A DNA stretch of 64,000 nucleotides, taken from NCBI GenBank assembly GCA_023974075.1, contig CM043790.1:1523326-1587325 (forward strand). The letters run 5' to 3'. The stretch comes from Chaenocephalus aceratus. Lineage: Eukaryota > Chordata > Actinopteri > Perciformes > Channichthyidae. Shown here in pieces: positions 10,101-22,100 of the stretch; the stretch's first letter is position 1, and each line of letters starts with the position of its first letter. The notes beneath the pieces were generated by a model. It saw only the letters and a list, made by a program, of their open reading frames with translations. It made no database searches and was not told the DNA's origin. The position numbers and the translations under genes are program-made.

Positions 10101-13100
10101 AGCGTGTAAAACTGCGACTCCGCCTCCTGGTCTCAACTCCAGTTTGTCATGGATTAAGTCCACAAAGCCCTGAAATGTTTGCCGAAATGAGATCTGCACC
10201 TTCCAAAGTAGGATGAATGCCGTCTCTCTTAATCAGACCAGGTTTTCCCCAGAAGGCTGTCCAATTATTTACGAAGCCCACATTGTTTGCTGGGCACCAC
10301 CAAGACAACCAGCGCTGAAATGATGACATGCGGCTATACATGTCATCATTGATCAGATTGGGGAGGGGACCAGAGAAGATTACGCCTCGAAATCCAATCC
10401 ATGTATATTACAAACAGGATTGGTGACAAAGCGCAGCGCTGGCGGAGGCCAACCCTCACCGGAAATGGGTCCGACTTACTGCCGAGGACCCGGACACAGC
10501 TCTCGCTTTGGGAGGACAGAGATTGGATGGCCCTGAGTAGAGACCCCCTCACCCCATACTCCCGCAGCACCTCCCACAGTAACTCCCTGGGAACTCGGTC
10601 ATACGCCTTCTCCAAGTCTACAAAACACATGTAGACCGGATAAGCGTACTCCCAAGCCCCCTCCAGGATCCTTGCGAGAGTAAAAATCTGGTCCGTCGTT
10701 CCACGACCAGGACGGAATCCGCATTGTTCCTCCTCAATCTGAGGTTCGACAATCGGCCTGACCCTCCTTTCGAGTACCTTGGAGTAAACTTCCCCGGGGA
10801 GGCTGAGTAGTGTGATGCCTCTGTAATCTGGCACACACCCTCTGATCCCCCTTTTTAAAAAGGGGAACCACCACCCCGGTCTGCCACTCCTTCGGTACTG
10901 TTTCCGACTTCCACGCAATGTTGACGAGACGTGTCAACCATGACAGTCCCTCAACACCCAGAGCCTTCAGCATTTCCGGGCGGATCTCATCCACCCCCGG
11001 GGCTTTGCCACTGTGGAGTTGTTTGACGACCTCAGTGACCTCCCCCCGGGAGATTGGCGTTGATCCCCCGTCACACTCCAGCTCTGCCTCTAACATAGAG
11101 GGCGGAGTTGTCGGGTTCAGGAGTTCCTCAAAGTGTTCCTTCCAACGCCCTAACACTCCATCAGTTGAGGTCAACAACGTCCCATCCTTACTGTACACAG
11201 CTTGGATGGTTCCCTGCTTCCCCCTCCTGAGGTGTCGGACAGTTTTCCAGAACAACTTTGGTGCCGCCCGAAAGTCCTTCTCCATGTCTTCTCCGAACTT
11301 CTCCCACGCCCGCTGCTTTGCCTCGGCCACGGATGAGGCTGCTGCCCTTCGGGCCTGTCGGTACCTTGCAACTGCCTCGGGAGTCCCCCGGGATAACAAA
11401 TCCCTGAAGGCCTCCTTCTTCAGTCGGACGGCTTCCCTGACCACCGGTGTCCACCAGGAGGTTCGAGGGTTACCGCCCCTTGAGGCACCTAGGACCTTGA
11501 GACCACAGCTCCCCGCCGCGGCTTCGGCAATAGAGGCTTTGAACACCGACCACTCTGGTTCAATGTCCCCAACCTCCACAGCAATGCCTGAAAAGCTCCG
11601 CCGGAGGTGCGAGTTGAAGGCCTCCTGAACTTGGGCCTCCTCCAGACTGTTCCCAGTTCACCCGAACTACACGTTTGGGCTTACCAGGTCTATCCAGAGG
11701 CTTCCCCCGCCACTCGACCCAACTCACCACCAGATGGTGATCAGTTGACAACTCCGCCCCTCTCTTTACCCGAGTGTCCAAAACATACGGCCTCAGGTCC
11801 AATGATACGATAACGAAATCGATCATGGACCTTCTGCCTAGGGTGCTCTGGTACCCGCGTACACTTATGAGCATCCTTATGTTCGAACATGGTGTTTGTT
11901 ATGGCCAATCCATGACTAGCACAGAAGTCCAGTAACAAACCACCACTCCGGTTCAGATCAGGGGGGCCGTTCCTCCCAATCACACCCCTCCAAGTGTCTC
12001 CATCATTGCCCACATATGCGTTGAAGTCTCCCAGCAAGACTAAAGAGTCCCCTTCAGGAGCCCCATACAGGACTCTTTCCAGGGTCTCCAAGAAGGCCGT
12101 ATACTCTGAACTGCTGTTGGGTGCATAAGCACACACAACAGTCAGAGTTACCCCCCCCCCTAACCCGCAGGCGTAGGGAGGCGACCCTCTCGTCCACTGG
12201 GGTAAACTCCAACAACGATGTACCCAACCGGGGACTTGTGAGTATCCCCACACCCGCCCGGCGCCTCACACCTTGAGCAACTCCAGAGAAGAATAGAGTC
12301 CAACCCCTATCCAGAAGTAAGGTTCCAGAGCCGACGCTGTGCGTAGAGGTGAGCCCAACCAGATCCAACTGGTAACGCTCCACCTCCCGCACAAGCTCCG
12401 GCTCCTTCCCCCCCAGAGAGGTGACGTTCCACGTCCCCAAAGCCAGCTTCTGTCGCCCGGGTCTGGTCCGTCGAGACCCTCCACTTTCACTGCCACCCTT
12501 CTGGCAGCGCACCCGACCCCATCGCTGTTTCCCGTAGGTGGTGGGCCCGCGGGACGGAGAAGCGGAGGTGTTGCCCACGTTGCCTTTTCGGGCTGGGCCC
12601 GGCCAGGCTCCGTGGCAAGCCCGGCCACCAGACGCTCGCCGACGAGTCCTCCTTCTGGGCCCTGCTCCAGAAGGGGACCCCGGGCTTCCTCCGGGCCGGG
12701 TATCCTCACTTCTTGTTGTTTCTTTCATGAGGCATTTTGAACCAATCTTAGTCTGGCCCCTTGCCTGAGACCAATTTGCCATGGGAGACCCTACCAGGAA
12801 CACAAGGTTCCAGACAACACAGCCCCCAGGTTCATCAGGGCACACAAACCTCTCTACCACAGTAAGGTGCTGGTTCTTCAGAGAGGTGTATTACAAACAC
12901 TTTGGCAAAATGATATAATGGTAATATAAATACTATAGGTTAATAGTAGCACAAGTGGAACAAAGTCAGCTAACATGAATGCCATTAACACAATAGAATC
13001 TGTTTAATGTTTGCTAACATTATCGACCACAAGGTGTATTGAATTAGGAAATGGTGCAATTGAATGCTTATAAATTCAACTTAGTTGACTGAATTCAAAG

Positions 13101-16100
13101 TGTCGTGGTCTCACTGTGGCCTGTGTGTGATGTATGTGAATGTAAAAAGAGGATGTGTGTTATGGAGTATCTGATGTGTGTTTCAGGCTGAGGGCGGGGC
13201 TGTGTGACAGGTGCACGGTGACTCAGGAAGTGGCTAAGAGAAGACAGCAGGAGTTTGAAGCGTCTCAGATCCAGAGCCTGCACAACCTCTCCCTGCTGGG
13301 TATTCTGCTTGCCTTTCAAATCCGTGATCATCCATTCCCATCTGTCACCTTCATCATACTCTGTCACGTCAGACTGAATCAGCATTAAAACTTTTTCATT
13401 TGATATATTTCTTATCTCTCTTTAAGACGGCATATAAGGATTGTATGGTACATTTTCATCTTAGTATTTCAGATTCTTTCTTTGCAAATTGGACACGTTA
13501 TTATCCTAGAGAATGGGTATTTTGGTAATATGTTTACTGTTATTATTATTATGCTTTATTTAATTTTTGTATAGTTTTGCCTTATTATAGTACGGCCAAA
13601 GATAGATGGGTCAGCATCAACAATGGCCTATAGTTTTGATGTACATGGGGAACATTTTTATATTTACATGTTCATCATTGTTAATTTTTAACATTTAATT
13701 ATTTTAATCTCTGAAATATATTTTTTATATATATTACCCCCCCCTCCACCTGCTCTGTGATTTCATTTGAACCTGCGCTGGCCCGAAAACGCTGTCATAC
13801 TTCTTTGCCTTTTACATTAAGAACAACTCTCTTTCAAACTCTATCCATGTTTTTTCTTTCACCTAATAATACATTTTAAAAGAAAACGTTGTTGTCCAAA
13901 GCTCTGATCATGGCTTGATGTCTGTCTTGTAGCGGGAGAAATGAACAACCAGAAAAAAGAGAACAAGAGGCTGCGAGAGGAGCTCCGGAGTTTACGAGCA
14001 GCACTCGAGTTAGTATATCATCATTACTCAAATTCATGTACATTTTCACATTATGCTACTTCATACTTTTTACTCCACTACATTTATTTAACATATTTAG
14101 TTACTAGCTACTCTGCAGATTTGTAAACTATGAATACAATTATATAAATCAAATAATTCATGATCGTAAATTATTATAGGTTAAGCAACACATTATTATA
14201 TAAAGTAATTCAAATAAACCCAATTGTACCAAGTGCAACTGAAGTGATGAACAGATACATAGCCTCCACAGCCTGCACAAATAACTGATACAACAAATTA
14301 AAAATATATGGTGCCTAAATGGTCATTCTGCATATTGACTACTTTTACTTTTGATACTTTAAATATATTTTGAATGCAGGACATTTACTTAAGCCGAGCA
14401 CTTTTACACTGTAGAAATGCTACTTTCACTGAAGTAAATAAGTACGTACTTCTTCCACCTCTGTATATATGTGAACACATGTTTGGTGTTTGACCAGTAT
14501 CTGACAATGGAGGGTGGTCTGCCTGAAGGCCCCCCTCCCACAAAGCCCCCCTGCTGTAATAAATCATAACCCTGTGTGTGCAGCAGAGGCCAGAGTGACA
14601 GCAGCACAGAGGTCAAAGCACATAGCCCCCCCGACCTCTCCCCCCCCTCGGGCCCCGTGGCCCTCATCCACACGGCAACCAGCAGGTCCGGTAACCAGCC
14701 AGAAGATGGCGATGTTGTGGTGAAAACTGAGGCAGACCAGAGAAGTGAAGGTGAGAATGAGGAAGAGCTGTTTGCTTGTGTATTTATTGATTATCATGCT
14801 CACAATTTTACATTAGATTATGTTTGTGATCACACAGAAGCTCAACACAGACAACTGAGATGGATCAACAGAAACCACTATGTAAGTTTCTAAATCACTC
14901 ATAAGAGTTAAGAGTTTTAAAAGAAAGGGAAAACAGCTAGCCTCACTTTGTCCAAAAGTACACTGAAAAAACTGAAACGTTGACTAATTAAATGTATTAC
15001 GTCATCAAATTTCACATAACTGTATTAGGTTAGTTGAAAGCATTACAATTAAGTTGAATCTAATATTGTTTTATTTAAACTTAATATAATTGCTTTCAAC
15101 TAACCTAATACAGTTCTGTTGTCATAATAACAAATTAAAGTCAACGGTTCACTTTTTTCAGTGTAAAAAACCCCAAACAGAAACATGAACCTAACTGCAG
15201 GTTTAACACTCAATCATTAACATCTCCTTATTGTCAATCCTCGAGAAGTGTGTCGATTATTTCATTTCCTTTGCATAGAGCCAGGCTAGCTATGTCGCTT
15301 AAGCCAGGCTAGCTATGTCGCTTATTTTTACTGGTAATTTTCTTCCTGAATAGATTCATATTTTGCATGATGTACAAATGTGAAATGATTACCTTTATGA
15401 ATGTGATACTGAATAGCCACACATTTCGTTTTCTCGTCTTCCATAATTCTAACAGGATTCATATAAGCCTCTTTCCTGGAAAACAGAACCTAGCATACCC
15501 CATGCTGGAGAGCGGAGGTGAGACATGCCACTTAGGAAATAGTAAAATATGCTGTAATAGGGTAAAATAGAACAGCAAATGGAACACATCGGTGATTGGG
15601 TGTGCAATATTTATCCAAAGACAACTGAGAAAAGATCGAGAAAAAAATGGAAAGAAGAACAAAAGTCAGCACTCCCAATAGAGATTTGAAGTGTTCCCTA
15701 CTTCTGAAAAAAGTAATCATATAATCTGGTTTGGGGAGTAACAGATTACATGTAACGAGATTACGTAATCAGGATACAAAAAGTAAGATAACTGTATTTG
15801 ATTACAATTGCATATCAAAAATCTGAATTCTGTTACATTTACAAACAAATTAAGATTACTATGAGGATAACAGCGTTACAATACATTTTTAAATAAAGAT
15901 GGATATATTATAGGAGAGCATACTGAATGATTTTTTTTAAGGTTTATATTTAGGGTACTTTAATTCTTTATTTTAAATAAAGAATGGCCTCTGTTTCTCA
16001 GATCTCAGAGTGTAGAAGGTCTGGACCAGCGACCCTCCCTCCCTCCTCAAGCTCTGCTTCTTAAGAACTTTCCTACGTTAACTGGTGGAGAAGGGAGACC

Positions 16101-19100
16101 CAGCAGACATGTGCTCCATGCTCCCGTCCCCTGCCGTCCTCAGCCAATCCAGACCTGCCCTGCCACTCTCCCCTGGCACCTCTCTGAGTCCTCTGATTGG
16201 GTCAGCCCGCCTGCTCCGGGGACCAGCCTGGTGGTGCAACCTTCTCAGAGACCAAACCCGCCACGCTATCCCAACCTGATCCCCACCAGCCATCATGCCA
16301 GCCCTAGAAGACAGGGGTTCAGCCTGACCAGGCACAGCACCCCTCAACCCCTGGCCAACGAGCCCACTGTGGTGGTCCGGTTGAGAAGTATGTCAGATAC
16401 TGTGAACAGTCAAACTATGCCCCTGGAGAAGAAGCAAATCCTGCCACCTAAGACTGAAAGGGTCTTTGCAGAGCAAAGAGGGACATGTGATGGGCCTCTG
16501 GACCTATCAGATCGAGGAAAGTCCAAAACCAACCAAACGCCAAGAGAATGTTCACCCATAGCCTTACAAGGTGAAGACAGAGGACAAAGGAGCCCTGACA
16601 AGGATGGGAAGGCCAATCAATCTGCACACGGACCAGTGTCCTCATCTCCTCCTGTCCTCCCCCCCAGAAGCTCCTCTACCCCACCAGGCAAACAACAAGA
16701 CAAAGAGTCTGCCCACAACCATAATAACAAGGTACATTTTTAGCCAATAATAGTGGGATTCGACTTGACTTGCAATTTTTGTTTTTCCATTTAAGATTAC
16801 CTGGTACCTTTTTTTCGTAGCACCTCATCAGACTTTACAAGTGCAACTAAATGGTGGCAACCCTGTAACCTGCTGATTGATCAGAGAACATATTCAGTAG
16901 CGCGTCATTGGATATCCTTCAAAATCATCAATAGTGACTGAATCTTCTTTTTTTCACATCTCTGAGATTTGACAGTGTTTTCATTCAAATGGTGGTTGGC
17001 AAAGCTACACGAACACCACACCACTTCATCCATTTGGTAGCCAATGAAAGGATTCAGCAACTCTCTCGTTTACACAAGAGTGGGTACAATCCAAATTGGT
17101 AAATTAGATTTTGTGAGGCAAGTCGAGTGAAGTAGAAGAAGTTTATTATTCATGACAAATAAGACTTATGATGCTTATAATGACTTATTTATTTGAGGGC
17201 TCTTTTTGACACCAAACATAAATATATATCTGAAGTGTTAAAGAGCACCATGAACTTCTGTCAATCACATCATTTGATGTCCCTACGTGGGTGCTGATGA
17301 TGCAAAAGGATTGACAAAACTTTCCAGTCAACGTACGTCTCAGTCTGTCTAACTATACGTTTACCTCTTGTAATAAAACAATTTCCCAGACCAAATGAAC
17401 TGAATTACAGGTGTGAAAGCACCTTGGAAGACATGGAGGTAACGGTACAAGGGACAAAAAGGACTCATGGCACAATGGTCTTGTCACGGCAGGTATTCAA
17501 AGAGGATGATCAGAAAGAGGAGTTGAATGGAAAGACCGACCAAAGCAACGAGAAGAAGGTGCCTGTCCTCACCATATCACTGCGTCCAGGTGAACAGCTT
17601 ACATTCACACTGCACTCGTCTGTGTGTTTCTTCATTTCTACCTCTATTCTACTTACTGGGTTCATGTTTCTTTAACAGTAGTGGTGCTGGAGAGTCTGAA
17701 TTCTGCTCTGCAAGAATCCTTAACGTCAAAAAGCAAGGTACGTCCATTCAAGTCAACAACAAATACAGTAAAGGCAGTGCTTGCATATGTCAAAGGGAAA
17801 ATGTTCATGATCTTAGTATTTCTGTTTAATGTTCCTGTTTAATCTGGAAAGGTATTTTCTCTTGGTTTCTTGTCTTGTTTTACTTCCTGTGTTTTCCCTG
17901 CAGTTTGATTGTGCCTTATTATGTTCCCCTGTTACCCTTGTGTGTTTGCATGCCCTCCCAATCTGTATCTTGTCAAGGTCATAATATTACATTACATTGC
18001 ATTTAGCTGACACTTTTATCCAAAGCGACTTACAATAAGTGCATTCGATCAAGAAGACAACAAACTTGAGGAAAACAGATTCATATAAGTACATCAGGTT
18101 TCATAGAGCCAAACCATTTCAAGTGCTACTCAACTACTCAACTACTCAACTTTAGATAAGCCAGTCCTTTGTTAGTAATTCTATCGCTCGAAGTGGAGTC
18201 GAAAGAGATGAGTTTTCAGTCTGCGCCGGAAGGTGTGTAAGCTATCTGCTGTCCTGATGTCAATGGGAGCTCATTCCACCATCTTGGAGCTAGGATAGGA
18301 AACCCACGTGTTTTTGCTGATGGGAACTTGGGTCCCCTTCGCAGCGAGGGTGCAGCGAGCTGTTTGGCTGATGCAGAGCGGAGTGCACGTGCTGGGGTGT
18401 ACGGTTTAACCATGTCCTGGATGTAGGAAGGGCCAGATCCATTCGCAGCATGGTACGCAAGTACCAGTGTCTTGAAGTGGATTCTAGCAGTTACCCGAAG
18501 CCAATGAAGGGAGCGGAGGAGCGGCGTGGTGTGGGAACATTTAGGAAGGTTGAAGACCAGACGAGCCGCTGCATTCTGGATGAGCTGCAGAGGTCGGATG
18601 GCACATGCAGGTAGACCAGCCAGGAGGGAGTTGCAGTAGTCTAGGCGTGAGATGACGAGAGCCTGGACCAGAACCTGCGTGGCTTTCTGGGTCAGCTGGG
18701 GACGCATCCTCCTGATGTTGTAAAGCGTGTATCTGCAGCAGCGGGTTGTAGCAGCGATGTTTGCAGTGAAGGACAGGTTGTTATCCAGGGTCACACCCAG
18801 ATTCCTTGCAGTCTGGGTCGGGGAAACAACAGAGGTGCCGATGTTGATAGTCAGGTCAAGAGTGGGACAATCTTTTCCCGGAAGGAAAAGCAGTTCAGTT
18901 TTGTCAAGGTTAAGCTTGAGGTGATGAGCAGACATCCACTGAGAGATGTCAGCTAGACAAGCAGAGATGCGTGCGACAACCTGGGTTTCAGAGTGGGGAA
19001 AAGATTAAATGAATTGGGTGTCGTCAGCGTAGCAGTGGTATGGAAAACCATGCGGGCTAATGACAGATCTGAGCGAGTTTGTGTACAGAGAGAAGAGGAG

Positions 19101-22100
19101 GGGACCAAGAACAGAGCCCTGAGGGACTCCTGTAGTTAATTGACAAGGGTCGGACTCGGACCCTCTCCAAGTTACCCTGTAGGTGCGGTCTTTGAGGTAT
19201 GAGGTGAGGAGGGAAAGTGCAGAGCCTGAAACTCCAAGTTCTTGGAGAGTGCGAAGGAGAATCTGATGGTTCACCGTGTCGAATGCAGCAGACAGGTCCA
19301 AAAGGATGAGGACAGAGGAGAGGGAGGCTGCTTTAGCAGTGTGCAGTTCCTCAGAGACAGCAAGGAGGGCAGTTTCTGTGGAGTGACCTGTCTTGAATCC
19401 AGACTGGTGCAGATCCAGAAGGTTGTTCTGATGGAGATAGCAGGAGAGTTGTTTAAAGACAGCGCGTTCAAGTGTTTTAGACAGGAACGGGAGGAGAGAG
19501 ACAGGCCTGTAGTTTATAACATCAGACGGGTTGAGAGTGGGTTTCTTTAGGAGAGGGTTTACTCTTGCCTCCTTGAGACTGTTTGGAAAGTGACCAGAAG
19601 TTAGAGAAGTGTTGATGAAATGGGTGAGAAACGGTAGAATATCAGGAGCGATAGTCTGAAGGAGGTTTGAGGGGATAGGGTCCAGAGGACAGGTGGTAGG
19701 GCGGGCAGAGGTAATGAGGGTAAGAGCCTCACTTGGAGAGAGAGGGGGAAAGGAGGTCAGTGTGTGGGTGAAAGGAGGGTCTGGTGACCCAGTGGTGAGT
19801 AAAGGTGAGTCGGAAAAAGAAGAGCGAATATCATCAACCTTTTTTTCAAAGTAGTTAACAAAGTCGCTTGGAAGAAGGGAGGAGAGGGAAGGGGCTTTGG
19901 GGAAGGAGGGATGAGAAGATATAAAATATTTTGTTGGGATTGGAATAGGAAGAATGGATCTTACCTTGAAAGAAAGTGCTTTTTGCCTGAGAGATCGGCA
20001 AAATGCAGTCCTGTCTCTATAAATGCCCATCAGACATAGTGTTATTGTCCGTCCGTGTCGTGTTTCCTGCTACCGGTTTGTTCCTGGTGTTCTTTCCTGT
20101 TTCCTTTTCCTGGTGTCATTCCTGGTTTTGTTTTATTTCTCTCCTTTCATTTTACCTCACCTGCTCCTTTAGTTGTTTGTGGTTTTGTCGAACGAGCTTT
20201 AATTTAATAAAGCTTGCCTTTTGTAAAGCTTTTGTTGTATACTTCATTTGGGTCCTGCCTTCCTTACCCCCTTGTGACAGAAAATATTAGCTTTCCTAGT
20301 TTGATTTCACTTGAGAAAAATATTTCTTTCTGATTCCTCTTCTTTGTCAGTCATCGTCAGCAGCAACACAGCGAGGGAGCAGCTCAGATGAGCGGGAGGA
20401 TGAGGGGAGTGTGTCGGAACGAGAGAGCAGCCAGGGCTGCAAGAGGAGGAGGGCGTCTGCGGGGACAGAGACCGACAGGGACTCTGAGACAGACAGTAGG
20501 CACAAGTTTATCATTTCAGTTCTCGACGTTTCTTGTTTTCCTACATTATTTTTTTTTCTCTGCCTGTGGTCTTCAAATCAATTTGCATTTCTAAATGCCT
20601 CAATAAGCATAATGCTCCTTGACCTTATTGCATTACATTACATTACATTGCATTTAGCTGACGCTTTTATCCAAAGCGACTTACAATAAGTACATTCGAC
20701 CAGGAAGACACAACCTTGAAGAAAACAGAATCATATAAGAACATCAGGTTTCAAAGAGCCAATCGTTTCAAGTGCTACTCAACTGGCTTTAGATAAGCCC
20801 GTCCTTTATTAGTATATAAGTGCTTTGTTAATAGTTCTATCGCTCGAGGTGGAGTCGAAAGAGATGAGTTTTCAGTCTGCGCCGGAAGGTGTGTAAGCTT
20901 TCTGCGGTCCTGATTTCAATGGGAGCTCATTCCACCATCTTGGAGCCAGGATAGCAAACCCACGTGTTTTTGCTGATGGGAACTTGGATCCCCCTCGCAG
21001 CGAGGGTGCAGCGAGCCGTTTGGCTGATGCAGAGCGTAGAGCACGTGCTGGGGTGTACGGTTTAACCATGTCCTGGATGTAGGAAGGGCCAGACCCATTC
21101 GCAGCATGGTACGCAAGTACCAGTGTCTTGAAGTGGATTCTAGCAGTTACCGGAAGCCAGTGGAGGGAGCGGAGGAGCGGCGTGGTGTGGGAGAATTTTG
21201 GAAGGTTGAAGACCAGACGAGCCGCTGCATTCTGGATGAGCTGCAGAGGTCGGATGGCACATGCAGGTAGACCAGCCAGGAGGGAGTTGCAGTAGTCCAG
21301 GCGTGAGATGACGAGAGCCTGGACCAGAACCTGCGTCGATTTCTGGGTCAGCTGGGGGCGTATCTTCCTGATGTTGAAAAGCGTGTATCTGCAGCAGCGG
21401 GTTGTAGCAGCGATGTTTGCAGTGAAGGACAGGTTGTTATCTAGGATCACACCCAGATTCCTTGCACCTTCAGCACCATTAACCACTCCATCCTCATCAG
21501 CCACCTCCAGTTCTACACTACCGCCCTCTCCTGTTTTAAATCTTACCTCTCTGACCGACATCAACATATCTCTATCAGCAGCTGCTAATTCCCCACAGCC
21601 TCTGTCCCCCACGGTGTCCCCCAGAGCTCTGTACTTGGTCTCCTTCTCTTTATTATATACATCCTCCCATCCTATTATTATTGCTTCTACCAAGTTTTGT
21701 GAGAACCGGGCCAACAGTTTTCCCTAATTGTGCACAAATAGACAGACAAACAAACAAAATCAAACCCATATCGACCCCTAAACAAAACCACCATGGCGGA
21801 CGATCTTGAAAACCCTGCATGTTGTCTCAAACCAGCTAAAATCTATCATTCAATACAAATTAAACCAGAATGTAATGGATAAAGTGTAATTGTCTTTGCA
21901 TCTTAATCCACACAGCCAACTCTGTAATTATATAACTGTCATAATGATGATTTATCTCTACCATACCGTAAGACAGAAACACCACTATTATTAAGCATAC
22001 AGAGAGCAGGATAGATACTCTTAACTCTTACAACTCTTGTAAAGAAAGCTATCTGATATAGTGTCAACTATTGTCAGTATTTTTTCTGCTTTCTGCTTCA

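Larger units (their letters stand above)
7399..12886 (-). mobile_element. Nimb/I-like LINE with 12-bp target duplication, interrupted
   Basis: Flanked by TGTATTACAAAC at 7387-7398 and 12887-12898, so both ends are defined. The 3' end is a (GGAT)n tail on the minus strand. The apurinic endonuclease spreads over several frames (about 11560-12860) with [25 protein letters not shown] and a TDHHL motif. The reverse transcriptase runs from about 11580 to 10390 with [14 protein letters not shown] and [20 protein letters not shown]. The C-terminal part lies at 7625-8002 ([20 protein letters not shown]). Frameshifts are numerous. The RT segment that should carry the catalytic [YF]ADD is absent, and 8001-10386 is L2-derived DNA. 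The LINE lies antisense in an RBBP8NL intron. The clade name is from remembered family motifs. Confidence 0.8.

Noticed and set aside
8001..10386. Twin-priming 5' inversion of a single L2 insertion
   Set aside because: The inverted 5' piece lies on the tail side of the sense 3' piece, which is the wrong order for twin priming.
10918..11628. 236-codon plus-strand open frame
   Set aside because: Antisense shadow of the Nimb-like LINE RT; its sequence has no domain of its own.
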